Assembly (NCBI GenBank): GCA_977006965.1
Contig: OZ345364.1
Coordinates: forward strand, 2,356,001 to 2,420,000
Direction: 5' to 3'
Length of the DNA stretch: 64,000 nt
From: Phymatolithon calcareum
Lineage: Eukaryota; Rhodophyta; Florideophyceae; Hapalidiales
The notes beneath the pieces are model-generated. The model saw only the letters and a program-made list of their open reading frames with translations, made no database searches and was not told the origin of the DNA. The position numbers were made by a program, and so were the translations under genes. This document shows, one piece after another, positions 11,833 to 22,680 of this stretch. The first letter of the stretch is position 1, and every line of letters starts with the position of its first letter.

Positions 11833-12771
11833 TGCACTGGCAAACGGTCTACCAGACGATGACGGTCTGGGTTCTTACGAGAAGCTTGTATTTTCCTTGC
11901 ATTCTTCGGGCTTCTTGCCCTGATTTTCTTCTAGGAATGAAGTGCACATCGCGTTGTGTTTCTGCTCTGAAAAATATGCATTTCATGGGAAGCGTGCGGA
12001 TCCCTCGCCAACTCCCACATGGCCAAAGAAAACTGCGCATTCATGTTGATTCTGTACTAGTTTGCAACGTTGCATTTTCACCTTACCTACTCGCGCCTCG
12101 AAGAGTCACAGGGTGAATAAAGTACGTCTGGTATTATTGATTATTGTGCGCTTACGAGTCTCGACAACACCACATGCATCTGACTACTGCCGCGACTACC
12201 CTTGGCCAACCCGGACCCATGCAACCGTCGCTTCGACTGGTCAGCCCAAGGAGATAATCGCCGTGACGCCTCATCTGGACAACCAATCTGCATTTACCCG
12301 CTGTCCATGACTTGTGCGGAAGACGGTGAACGCGGACTATGCGAGGGGACAACATCAATTATCCAATGTTTAATGGTAGCCTATGTTGTCACAGATTTAT
12401 TTGCAATACAAATTCCAATCCGAGGGAAGTCAAAGTTGGCACAACTGGTTCCTTCTGCACTACAAAAGAATTACTCGACTACAAGCCCTTGAATTCTAGA
12501 AGTGCCACAACCGTTCCACTCAGATCACACTGCGAAGGCTCAAGCAAATACCACATCCATTGTGACTTCAATTTGCACTCGTCTTCAAACTAAATCAATG
12601 CAATTCACCAAAATGCATCACAATTCGAAAATGAGCACACACTGTTCCGCACATGGCTAATATAGCGCCTATGTCCATGGACATTCACTCGTTGACCAAG
12701 AAGCACGCTCATCAACAAAAACATATCGTTTACCTTAAGCACCCTCCCAGCACCATTACCCAACGATCGCA
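11833..12771. other. Intergenic, no convincing gene
   Basis: Only short frames; nothing supported. It includes the 3' flank of the minus-strand FBPase gene. Confidence 0.5.
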
Positions 12772-13839
12772 TCACGCTTTGTACTTGGCCATAAACTTTT
12801 CAAAGTCACCCACATCGTCCGACGAACCCATGTAAACAGGCACACGCTGATGAATAGACGTCGGCAAAACATCCAAAATATTTTCCGTCCCCGTGATAGC
12901 CCTTCCACCCGCCTGTTCCATGAGCATCGCCATTGGCGCCGCCTCGTACAGCAGTCTCAGTTTTCCCGTTGGACTTTTCTGGTCTGCCGGGTAAATGAAA
13001 ATACCGCCATAAAAGAGCGTGCGATGCACATCAGCAACCATACTTCCGATATACCTTAATGAATAGCTCTTCGTGCCAGAGTCGGGATACTTGAGCGATT
13101 GAATATATTCCGCCGTGGCCTTGTCCCAATGTTTCGAATTTCCTTCATTCACCGAGTAAATCTTGCCGCGACTAGGAATCTTAATATCCGGATGCGTCAG
13201 TACAAATTCGCCAAGACTGGGGTCAAGCGTAAAGCCATGCACACCCTGACCAGTGGTGATTATCAAATTGGTGGCAGAACCGTACATCGCATAGCCGGCA
13301 GCCACCATCTTGGTGCCCGGTTGCATAACCGCTTCCGCGGCCTCCTTTGAAGTGGTGACACTTTCAGGATTATCAATCTTGTAGATGGAGAAAATGCTAC
13401 CGATGGACACATTGGCATCGATGTTACTCGATCCATCCAACGGGTCAAATGCAATGGCATATTTTCCTCGGGAGCCCTTACGACCGCTTAGAATTGCCTC
13501 CTCCTCTTCCTCCGACACCATGAGGCAGCATTTCTCCGAAGAATCAATGTTCACTTTGAATGTATCATTGGCGATAATGTCAAGCTTCTTCTGATCCTCA
13601 CCCTGCACGTTTCCAGATCCGGCGAGTCCGTAGAGTTTGGCAATTCCCGCACGACGCACACACGACTCGGTCACCTTGCAGGCAAGCTGTACGGCGGCAA
13701 GAAGCATGGTGAGATCACCGTGGGCATCATCGTGTTGACGCTGTCCGTGCAAAACAAAGCGCGTGAGGGTGACAGAGTCCATGCCCTCGAGCCCAGTCGG
13801 CGGGCCCAGCTTGCTCGGACTCCGCGTGAGCATGTCCAT
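12772..13839 (-). CDS. FBP: Fructose-1,6-bisphosphatase, cytosolic type
   Basis: 355 residues, one exon. The enzyme hydrolyses fructose 1,6-bisphosphate to fructose 6-phosphate, the committed step of gluconeogenesis and of sucrose/floridoside-type carbohydrate synthesis. Visible signatures are the metal-binding acidic run VSEEEEEAI (about 108-116), the class I motif FDPLDGSSNID (131-141) with the metal ligands, and the substrate-binding region with KYPDSGTKSYSLRYIGSMV and GGIFIYP. There is no regulatory cysteine insertion of the plastid isoform and no clear transit peptide, so a cytosolic enzyme is inferred. Two ATGs lie two codons apart at 13839 and 13833; the first is used. Frame, length and C-terminus (FEKFMAKYKA) are all normal. 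Confidence 0.96.
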   Translation of the reverse strand: MDMLTRSPSKLGPPTGLEGMDSVTLTRFVLHGQRQHDDAHGDLTMLLAAVQLACKVTESCVRRAGIAKLYGLAGSGNVQGEDQKKLDIIANDTFKVNIDSSEKCCLMVSEEEEEAILSGRKGSRGKYAIAFDPLDGSSNIDANVSIGSIFSIYKIDNPESVTTSKEAAEAVMQPGTKMVAAGYAMYGSATNLIITTGQGVHGFTLDPSLGEFVLTHPDIKIPSRGKIYSVNEGNSKHWDKATAEYIQSLKYPDSGTKSYSLRYIGSMVADVHRTLFYGGIFIYPADQKSPTGKLRLLYEAAPMAMLMEQAGGRAITGTENILDVLPTSIHQRVPVYMGSSDDVGDFEKFMAKYKA

Positions 13840-14292
13840 GATGGAGGTGCTGTGAATGTGCGACTTGACAACTGGTGAGCACTATGTTGAGGTTAAACGC
13901 GGCTTCTTCGTGATACCTCTGGGTGCATATATGCAGGTCGGCGGAGTGAAATCTACGGTGGCAATGTGCGATTAGAAAGTAGAGGTGGAGGAAGTTTGAC
14001 GGTGAACATGAATTCGGGGAGGTGCCCCGAATTGGTTCACCCGATGTGAATCCTATTGTTAAGATTTTCTAAAATTTGTGGGGCTATGCGCGATCGCCCG
14101 ATCTCGTGTATACTGTACCTTTCGTTTCACACGTCGGATAGCGGGATGTCATGAGGTGCGCTGCAACTGTACCTCGGCGCATATCATAACAGGAGCTGGC
14201 AGCAAATGATTGGCAAATTGAGTTTTGTTTGTCATAACATCATTACAGATGGGTCCACTTTGCGTGCAGAGACAGCTGGCCGTGATGAAAAA

Positions 14293-14318
14293 TGTTTTAG
14301 CATAATTCTGCTAAAACA
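14293..14318. repeat. 26-bp palindrome
   Basis: Perfect 10-bp arms (tgttttagca) around a six-base centre. Confidence 0.9.
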
Positions 14319-15053
14319 ATTGTGCAGCAAATAGGAATGCATCCAGACGTAATCCAAGATATTCAGGTGACCAATGGGTTTTCTGTCGCGATGCCTTGTA
14401 GGGGCAAAATTGCGGTCACCCCCTCATCCTACATCGTTTAACCCCTGCTGTCCTGTCCGACGCTATGGTAGTTTGTCAATACCATTAAAAAATTGCAACC
14501 CGCAATGGGGCACAGATTTGTTCCACCAACAATTCTCCAAACTGAACCAATTAAATACACTTGAATATCTCCATGTCAATGGAATTCCGTCTGCTGTGGT
14601 GCGCATCGCTCGCGAATCATCGGTGTCCTTCGTATCCGATCCCTCAGAAGCGGAAGGACGAGCGCATGAAACGGCTGTAGCCAGAGGAACGGCGGAATGG
14701 TCGCCTGACCACAGAGTAGTCCCTCATTAGAGGTCGATGCGGTTTTTTTTCTTCAATGCAAATTTTCACGCAGACCAATTCAGGTCACATTTGTAAAAAG
14801 CCCATGTAATATATGCGGGGGAAGTGGGCCGATACACTCATCACAGCGATACTGTTCAGTTCTCAAATAAACCACATCTCTCTCCATTGTAGTTCGTGCA
14901 TGTACGCCGAAGTAAAAAGCTTAAGGAGGAGTTTTTGAGATACATAAGTTCTAACTTGCCGGTACCGACAGTGCCCTTGTATGCCTAGGAAAAAGCAATA
15001 AAATGAAAATAACCAATTGAAAACAATATAGTGTGGAGAAAATCAGTGCATCT

Positions 15054-15105
15054 GCAACCTTACCCCTCTGAAACTCCTCGGGGGGTTTAAAGGGGAAAAG
15101 GTTGC
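15054..15105. repeat. 52-bp imperfect palindrome
   Basis: Outer arms gcaacctt and aaggttgc pair perfectly. The inner parts (acccctctgaaact against ggtttaaagggga) pair at most positions. Confidence 0.75.
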
Positions 15106-15295
15106 GCTAAAACTTGAGCGCCCTTCTGCTCTCGGGATTGACACAACTTTTTGTACTGTATGTGGACACATGTGGAAAACGACTGGGTCTATCGATGACC
15201 AAATGGAAGCACTAGTAAATTCGACTCATAGAGTGACACAGCGTGATGAAACACTTCTTAGCCTAGAGAGGAGGCTCTGAGTGTTCTTCAATGAC

Positions 15296-15322
15296 TTCTT
15301 CATTTTTTAAAAAAATGAAGAA
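15296..15322. repeat. 27-bp palindrome
   Basis: ttcttcattttt pairs with its reverse complement around an A/T centre. Confidence 0.9.
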
Positions 15323-15617
15323 TCCTTCATTTCTGCAATCCGTCACCTTCCACAATTTCCCGCCTTCCGCAAGCATGCCTCACGGGCAATGCGGCTATCC
15401 GAGAACGATAGAAAGTATCGTATGCTGTATAGTGAAAAGTAGGCCGTAGGCCATTCGTATGACATACCGTGCAATACAAAAATGCTATTTTCTGAATATT
15501 TTGCATTTCGTGACGTGTAAATTACTGCTTGCAAATTCATAATATTTAGAAAGTTGCTTCTCTGGTCTCGTCCTTTCCCACCAAAAAATTGAATTTTCCC
15601 TGGAACTCGTACTCCCA

Positions 15618-15667
15618 GTGGTCTCTCTGACTGGAACGGCTGCAGCTGTTCCAGCCTGGGAGACCAC
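15618..15667. repeat. 50-bp imperfect palindrome
   Basis: Arms gtggtctc...ctggaac/ggctgca match in reverse complement at about 21 of 25 positions, centred on a PstI-like ctgcag. Confidence 0.85.
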
Positions 15668-16188
15668 TTGGAATACATGTATTCTCCTGCTTGGAATGGA
15701 TATTGCCTTGAAATCGTGTGGCAATGAAGTGTTCTCGTGCCGAAAGCCCGGTATTGTATCTAAATTACTGTATATTCACCATAATTTTCTCGTTCGAAGA
15801 TCGTATGCAGAGTTTTGATGTAAGCGCTTGTGCTCGGCGGGCTATATACCACGGGTTTTCTTCTCCGTTGGAACATTGCGGCGTGGAAAGTTGCGCCGTA
15901 GGCAAGAAGACAGTGCGTCTGGCTCGTTGCCACCTGGACGTCGACTGTTTGGGAATTTGATTTCTCAATCGATGAATTGGACGTGTGCTCTTGTGAGTCA
16001 ATGAGATGGCGTTAATATCTGTTCCTTGCTAATTCTCAGGGGCAGTTGGACTGCAAACTCTAACGGGCGAAGAGGGTTTCCTCTTCGACATGTCATACAG
16101 AATGCAATACAAAAAGCAACAGATTTTTTTTCAGCCGGAGCGAAATTAAGGCCCACAAGTTCGAAAAGGGCAGCAATCAAATACAATA

Positions 16189-17544
16189 CTATTCATTAGT
16201 TACAGCAAACCAGAGCGTGATTGCTTCGTCAGTAATCTCCTTCTTAGCTAAAATCACAACGCCGGGTGCAATTCCATCTTGGCCGGACCACCACGGACAC
16301 ACCCGTCCTTCCTCCATAGCTGCAACCTGTTTTATAGAAACTTGAATGAACCCCACAAGTTTTGGGTCGATGCCTGATCGCTTTTGGAAAAATTCCAGTC
16401 GCATCGGCTTCTTAACATCGCCGCAAAATAGGTCTGCAAATGATACACTCGCAGGTTGAAATTCACGGTTCGCATGTGTGTGTCCCTCAGACCGGTAAAT
16501 CGGTGTCCATCTTGCCTTCTTGAGCGACCGATTCAGCATGTAGAACGTCTTGCTTCTTGGCTTAGCGCTCTTGTCAAACTTCACGTTAATTGTCACAGGT
16601 CGATCCGCACCAGTCTTTCGCGCCACATCACCAGAGAGAATGATCCATGTATCCTTATTCGGATTGATCGAGTCCATTTTCATTACCTTGCACTGACCCG
16701 GTGCAACAACAACATCCCAGATAGAACACATGGCATGACCGAGCGGAATCGCTTTTTTCAGAGACCCTTTGCCGTACACTTTGACGAGTACCTCCTTATC
16801 CATATCAACGTCGGGTTGTGCGGCAAGAACAAACTTTTTCACGAAGCGCGGGAAGTGGCAGTTGGTCAACTTCTCAGTTTGTCCCAGCTCCTTCCATTGT
16901 CCATTTCGCGATTCCCGCACATAGAGGACACAAAACGGGTCTGTGTTGGAAAAAACATCAATCTTTGGTAAAAATTGGCATTCAATAGACAGTTCCATAG
17001 GCTCGTTATACAGAGCATCGACATAGTCGCGCGTAGCGGCTGAAGTCGTCGTATCGCCGCCCAGAAACTCAACCATGAGTTGGACAGGTTTTGGCGTTTC
17101 CTCCTCGAGTACGGTGCCCACTTCCGGAGGTTTGTCCTTAGAGAAATCTTCAACCTTGTTAATCGTACGGGTTATAGTCAGGTCCGACGCGGCGACAGAC
17201 AGGGCGTCATCATCATCATTGGGAGCGTTTAATGTCGCCTCGGAAAAGGTATGCTTGATCTGCTTCGCGCTTGAGATTGACGACCGGCGCGGTGGTTCCG
17301 GTATGGCAGGACCGGCGATAGATGTCGGGCGACCGATCGAGAAATCAGAAGGAAGGCTGTGTAATCCGTTATTAATGAAGGATTCACCAGACGTTATGCG
17401 CGGGAAATCGATTTCGGAAATCGATGGTCCGAACGTACTATCCGTGCCGCTTCGAGGCCTGTTTATACCGCCGACGTCTTCAGGAGTCTCTTCAAATGTG
17501 TCCGCGCTCACCTCCGGCATCTCCTTCGGGACCGCGGTCGTCAT
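16189..17544 (-). CDS. Tandem C2-domain (copine-like) protein
   Basis: 451 residues from the ATG at 17544; the frame stays open upstream but without an ATG. The first 180 residues are Ser/Pro/acid-rich and look disordered. The first C2 domain (about 185-310) has the copine signature ELSIECQFLPKIDVFSNTDPF followed by GQTEKLTNCHFPRF. The second C2 domain (about 325-440) contains KARWTPIYRSEGH and FFQKRSG...LVGFIQVS. Copines carry two C2 domains for Ca2+-dependent phospholipid binding followed by a von Willebrand A domain. Here the gene stops after the second C2 domain, and I see no further exon before 15.7 kb. It probably acts as a membrane-recruitment adaptor. Some calcium-site acids are kept (D...TDP) and others are not, so Ca2+ dependence is uncertain. 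Confidence 0.75.
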   Translation of the reverse strand: MTTAVPKEMPEVSADTFEETPEDVGGINRPRSGTDSTFGPSISEIDFPRITSGESFINNGLHSLPSDFSIGRPTSIAGPAIPEPPRRSSISSAKQIKHTFSEATLNAPNDDDDALSVAASDLTITRTINKVEDFSKDKPPEVGTVLEEETPKPVQLMVEFLGGDTTTSAATRDYVDALYNEPMELSIECQFLPKIDVFSNTDPFCVLYVRESRNGQWKELGQTEKLTNCHFPRFVKKFVLAAQPDVDMDKEVLVKVYGKGSLKKAIPLGHAMCSIWDVVVAPGQCKVMKMDSINPNKDTWIILSGDVARKTGADRPVTINVKFDKSAKPRSKTFYMLNRSLKKARWTPIYRSEGHTHANREFQPASVSFADLFCGDVKKPMRLEFFQKRSGIDPKLVGFIQVSIKQVAAMEEGRVCPWWSGQDGIAPGVVILAKKEITDEAITLWFAVTNE

Positions 17545-18347
17545 GGCGGGTTGCGGCCAAAGAGAGCGCTGTTCAATGCCACGAAGGGACGTCCGGGAGG
17601 CAGTTCCCGGGACGAAGCTGTCTGTTCCGGCTGGCACGGGAGTGCGTGCGGACTAGGGTGAAAGGCTTGCGGGCAGAGGGTTGGGAGGGATTGTGCCGGT
17701 AGGCGGTTTAATCCAGGGTGATGAGGGACGCGCCTGGATACGGCTTCATGAGCCTTGGGGGCTATGATGACGCAGTGTTGCCGAATGCGGTTGAAGCAGA
17801 CGCACAGTAAGCCCCGAAGAGTATAACAGGAATGAACGCAACTTTGGCCAATGGAATGTCTGCTAATTCGATATGTATGATACTTTTTCCACTTGGCGCG
17901 GTTTCATTCGCAGAAATGAAACATATGACGCGCTTCGGTGTTCACCCGCGAATCGAGCACAAACAACTGTCACGCACTGTCCGCAAGCTGACGCCGTGAT
18001 TTCACTATTTTTCTAATAAAAATTAGAGCATGTAGTGCACCACTAGAAATTAATTGGGAAATCTAGCGGGCTTTGGGAAAACCTTTGGACTCTTTTCCCA
18101 ATCAAAAAAATGACATTCATGAATATCGATTTGCGAATCGCGATTTGAATATGGAATAACAAGGCGAAGTTGTTCCATTTTCTTTCCAAGTTTCATGTGT
18201 TTCTAATTAACGTTGACAGATCTCACTTCGATCATTGTTTTTTGATATGTGGCCCAATTCTTGGCTACCTGTTGGAATTGATAAAGCAAGACAAAATATT
18301 TGGGGTTTCCGAATCTTGTCCAAACATGGCCTCCAGGCTGGAACCTG

Positions 18348-18381
18348 CTCCCTTTGGATATTTTAATTTATGCAAAGGGAG
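18348..18381. repeat. 34-bp palindrome
   Basis: ctccctttg and caaagggag are exact reverse-complement arms; the AT-rich centre pairs partly. Confidence 0.85.
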
Positions 18382-19373
18382 AAGGGTTTTATCATCTGTC
18401 AATTCAAACGCTGTTCTCTGAGAGCCTCTAATTCCTCAACTCACGATACTCCAGGGAAGTGGTGACTTTACTCATCAGCACGAGAGCGGGGGCTTCTCTA
18501 TTAGAGGATCTCAAGGGAAGAGGCTTCTCAATATTCATGACAAATCCGCTATGAAGTTGAATTGACTCATCAAGAACGCGATGCGTAATCCAGAGGAACA
18601 GTTACAGTTGCAGATTCTCTCATGTCCGTCCATTTCCAAATTGAAGGACTTCCGAGCCGAACGGAGCTGGACTTGTTTGTGCTAGTCAAAATAGTGCTTG
18701 CTTATTCTATCTGTGAGAGCACGTCGGTCGCATCATGATATATCCCAAATAGCTCTCTCGGTCCACGATAAGGGACGAATCGCATGAAGCCGGTGAGCAT
18801 GTTTGAAAGGACCGAAGCACAATGGTCACGCAGTGGCCTGCGTGACAGAGGAAGACCTGTCTGCATACCGTCAGACTTCAAATTGAGCCATGAAAATGGC
18901 GAACGCGTTTAGGTCAAGTTGGACGCCTGAGGGTGCATTGCGACATTGAGGTTGTTCGATTTGACTCCAAATATGACAAGATACCTTATACTTTGTTGGT
19001 TGATGACCACAGCACACGTGTGAAGCAAGTGTTTCGAAAGTTTGTATATCCGAGCATGGAGATGTTTTCGAAGTATCCCACACGATCTGCCTCGAAGTCC
19101 ATCACACGGGTGATTATGATGCTACGGGACAGAATCCGGTTGTGGAATTGGTGTTCATAGCTGGAGAAAAGAGATTATTATCCCGACCGTGGCAAAGGAG
19201 CTGAGCACTTCGCAATTACGTTCCAAAAAATTACTCATCAGCTCCTGTGGGCTTCCACTTAGACCAAAACGGAGAGGAGATAGTTCCATTATGCTCCTGC
19301 AATCCATTGGCCGAGTTAGTGCCCACAAAAGTTCATGGGTCTGTTTGAAGGTCGACTAGTCAGTTGATTTGAG

Positions 19374-19422
19374 AGAAAACCCAAGGAGCACTTAGAATAA
19401 ATCTAAGTAATCCTTGTTTTCT
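19374..19422. repeat. 49-bp palindrome
   Basis: agaaaac..aagga..acttaga pairs with tctaagt..tccttgttttct at about 20 of 23 positions, allowing a 2-base gap. Confidence 0.8.
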
Positions 19423-19577
19423 AAACAATACAAGTTTCTCGGGTGAGTATATTGCCTTCTACATTAAAGAACGAATTAACTTTGTATACGCCTCCATCAG
19501 TTGGAGTAGCGATTCTACTGCCCTACCTCAAGTTATTCATCTATGTAAACCAAAATCGGGAAGCCGCAAAAATTATC

Positions 19578-20747
19578 CTACCATCTTCGCTCTCCATCAA
19601 AATCGCCGTTTTTGAGCTCACGCTCACGGGCTCTTCTTCTTCGCTCCCGTCTTTCCTGCGCCCTTTTCTGTGACGGCGTGAGCTCCGGCTGGTTCCATTC
19701 ACCGTCGCGAAACGTGTCACTCAACTGATTTTCTCTTTCGCCAGAGACGTCAACACCCGCAGCTTTTGCAAAATCAAAAGGTTTAGGATCGTCCTCCGAC
19801 ACAAAAGACTCCGGCTCCTCAACTTTTCCCACGATGTCATTAGCCCCTTTTCGCCCACCATTTCTCACCACAGGTCCTCTCCATTGTTCTACAGATGGCG
19901 CGTTGTGCTCCTCCCTCATTCGTGACGACCCATATCCACCAGAGTCCTCCCGCCGCGCCGGCGGAGGCCGTCGGTCATCACCACGCTCCGCAGTCCCCGA
20001 GCGCACGACAATGCGCCTATCATCCTTTGGGCCGTCCTCTACGGCGTCACGCAGTCCTCTTCCCCTCCGCTTCACAGCAGGATGTTTAACCATATCATCC
20101 TCAAGAAGCCGTGGTTTCAACCGCAATTGCGGGTGTAAATTCTGATCTGTGAGCGCGCTCTCTCCCTGCAAATCGATGGCGGCGACAATTGCATGCAAAT
20201 CCTCATCAAACTGCTTATCACGACACACTGCGCGGAAGTAGTCACCATCGGGGCCTTCCATTTCCGCGAGGATGATGCGAGCCTCGTTGGCAAGCCTCGA
20301 CGAGGAAGGAAGTGCGACGATTCTGGCGAACATTTCCTCCGTCACGCGTTTCGCACGAATATTGATGAATTGTATCGTACCCACTGTGCAACATCCTGCG
20401 TACAACACGCGGATCGCGCGTAATGGTACGTGCCGAACCGCGAAACGATGCAAGGCCCATTGCGCGAAGACAAGGGCTAGGGTGCGTTCGATCACACGCT
20501 GACGCTCCTCTACGCCGTATGCCCATACCTGACGCTCGTCGGCATTCAAAAGGTCGTCATCGACCACACCGCGACGCGGCAGACCGCTCACGCCGGACGA
20601 TCCAGCAGTGCTGGACCCGCCAGGGCCGGTGGTGATTATCCCGTCCTTGGATATCCGCACGCGTGCACGTCGCATACGTTGAAGTAGCTCATTGAAGGCA
20701 GGTGCTACAACAGCCGATGGCGGCTGATAAGGGCTCTGACTGCTCAT
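19578..20747 (-). CDS. Hypothetical protein with a short hydrophobic hairpin and charged tail
   Basis: 389 residues from a clean ATG, one exon. Residues 1 to about 65 are polar and low-complexity. Residues 66-165 form a compact alpha-helical region with two hydrophobic stretches (LALVFAQWALHRFA and LRAIRVLYAGCCTVGTIQF) that may be a membrane hairpin, followed by an EMFARIVALPSSSRLANEAR helix. This faintly recalls OCIA-domain mitochondrial proteins but lacks enough motif to say so. The C-terminal half is strongly charged (Arg/Asp/Glu repeats) and ends in a KRAQERRERRRRARERE coiled-coil-like run. Codon use and uninterrupted length support a real gene. No function is assigned. Confidence 0.65.
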   Translation of the reverse strand: MSSQSPYQPPSAVVAPAFNELLQRMRRARVRISKDGIITTGPGGSSTAGSSGVSGLPRRGVVDDDLLNADERQVWAYGVEERQRVIERTLALVFAQWALHRFAVRHVPLRAIRVLYAGCCTVGTIQFINIRAKRVTEEMFARIVALPSSSRLANEARIILAEMEGPDGDYFRAVCRDKQFDEDLHAIVAAIDLQGESALTDQNLHPQLRLKPRLLEDDMVKHPAVKRRGRGLRDAVEDGPKDDRRIVVRSGTAERGDDRRPPPARREDSGGYGSSRMREEHNAPSVEQWRGPVVRNGGRKGANDIVGKVEEPESFVSEDDPKPFDFAKAAGVDVSGERENQLSDTFRDGEWNQPELTPSQKRAQERRERRRRARERELKNGDFDGERRW

Positions 20748-21984
20748 TTTCGAATGAGGGACGTGCGGATCGGAGGCGACAGAGTTCAGAAAACTCCGCG
20801 GTGGATCACATTGGATGGAAGTACCACAGCAGAGGTCCTCACCGGTATGATATGACCCATATCTTATGGGGCACGCGCGCGTGTCACAAGAGGGCTTGCA
20901 AGCTTTATGTTGATTTTGTTACCCAATAAAATCCTGTTTTCTTATAAATTAGCCAATGATAATTGGACTGATCGATTGATTCTAAAATTCTCCTACTCTA
21001 AACCAGAGCATGAAAAGCTGAAACACATCAGAGCACTACGACGATAGAAGTCTATGCGCTGTTATTTTCGGGTTGTGTACACGTCGTGTATGCCTGTGAA
21101 GAACAACAATGGGGAGTAGAGAGCGGCGAATGGACGTGAAAGTATGCCCGGCGTCTCCGTTTGGCGCACGACCATAGAATCAGCCAAGTGTGCACAGTCA
21201 ACTCCGGCGCAAAAGACCTTAAAAACTTAACCACTAGGTAGAACGGATTTAATGTCTTTCTTTTTTTATTCAGAAGGATTTAATGTGCTTCTGCAGCGCG
21301 GGTTGCCAGGTAGTGCCGTGAGTGGTATTTAAGGCCCACTTCCGAAACACAAGATGCTCCATTCTTCCCTCGATGATATTTCTCGAGCTTCTCAGGTAGA
21401 ATTATAGATAAAATCCCATCCTGCAGAGCTGGGACGGATTTTACAGCGGGATGCACAGAGATTTGCGAAGAGAGCGATGGCAAACTCTTGCGACGAGATC
21501 ACACCGAGCTCGGCTTTCCGAAAGACATGCGCTACTGCTAAGCCAGAATGCCACAACTACGGTACCGCTGTTATCGAGCTAAAAGCCCTACGTCTGCTTA
21601 GAGCTGAAAGTGTCTTTGAACGTGACCCGCACGACCTGGTGACCCATATGGTATACTTTAAGCCACCTAAAGACGCTTTCTACTTCGAATTAAGGACCAG
21701 AAAGTTACGATGTACTAAAGATTGGGAGTAAAGTAATGGAACTGGAATGTGGACGGAGCTGGGTCTCGAAGCATTTGACTTATTCCCAATTAGTTGAACA
21801 CAGACTAGTTAGGACCTAGACTGACTATTTCGGAACGCACTCTACTTAGTTACAAAAACTAATGCAGCTCACTATTATGGTTAGAAAAGTGAAGAAAGAG
21901 ACATCTTCTGTCGAGCGTTCCTCAACTTTAGAAGCAGCAAATCTAGAGGAGCACTCTAGAGGAGCTCTATGTTAGCAAACACAC
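20748..21984. other. Intergenic, no convincing gene
   Basis: Short frames only. A direct repeat of ctagaggagc lies at about 21942-21968, next to the start of the LINE fragment. Confidence 0.45.
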
Positions 21985-22395
21985 TCGAAAGTCTACGGTT
22001 CCTTATCAAATCTCCTATACGGCTGTGAATCGTGGAAGCTGGCAGAGCCAGTGCGGAAGAAACTCAAGATAACAGGTGCTAAGATGCTATCGAGAACAAC
22101 GGAGAGACCAATAGCCGACGAAGCCAGGACACCCACCATCGACGTGGTGATGCGGCTCAGAGACCTACGATGGAACTGGCTTAGACACATTCCTAGAATG
22201 GACGAGCGCCGCCTAGTCCGCCAGGTGCTGCGACAATGCGTCAGATCAACGCCAGAATCACTGTTTGGTACGTCTCGTCCAGGTATGTCACCAATGGCGA
22301 CGAGACGTAAAAACCGCACTCAAACTCGCTAACGATAGGATAGAGTGGAAGAAGCTTAGACCTTCGAAGCGCTGCTAGCCCCATTGGGGGAAAAG
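21985..22395 (+). mobile_element. 5'-truncated non-LTR retrotransposon 3' end, copy 1
   Basis: The translated sequence carries the classic C-terminal end of a LINE polyprotein: LLYGCESWKL, then LRWNWLRHIPRMDERRLVRQVL, then after a frameshift near 22270-22300 LANDRIEWKKLRPSKRC and stop at about 22375. A short gaataaatgaa tail follows. Only the last 130 or so codons remain, as expected from incomplete reverse transcription. The same 3' end occurs at 25680-25930 (opposite strand) and 26225-26295. Confidence 0.8.
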
Positions 22396-22680
22396 ACAAA
22401 ATGAATAAATGAAATGTTAGCAAACATGATTTTCTGAAGATTTTTAGGCAGGAGAGTGTCAAACGCACTTACAATTTTAATGGAAGCATAGTGTATGTGG
22501 TTCTATTGAAAAAAACGTCTTATCAGCTCAGAAAACTCCAGCCCCTATTTTGTACCCACGGATACTCTGCTTTTGCCACTGCCGCGCGGCTATCACAGAA
22601 TAGTGGAGATTCCAAGCGAGCGCTTTCCCTGACGACACAGAAGCGTCTTCGTACCTCTTTCAGGATCTCTCCAAGAGGAC

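Larger units (their letters stand above)
13840..16188. other. Intergenic, palindrome-rich, no convincing gene
   Basis: One 118-codon frame at 14374-14730 (+) has no recognisable feature. Four palindromes, listed separately, lie between 14293 and 15667. Confidence 0.45.
17545..19577. other. Intergenic, no convincing gene
   Basis: Low coding potential throughout. It holds palindromes at 18348-18381 and 19374-19422 and a short inverted arm pair attgggaaa/tttcccaat at 18053-18102. Confidence 0.5.
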
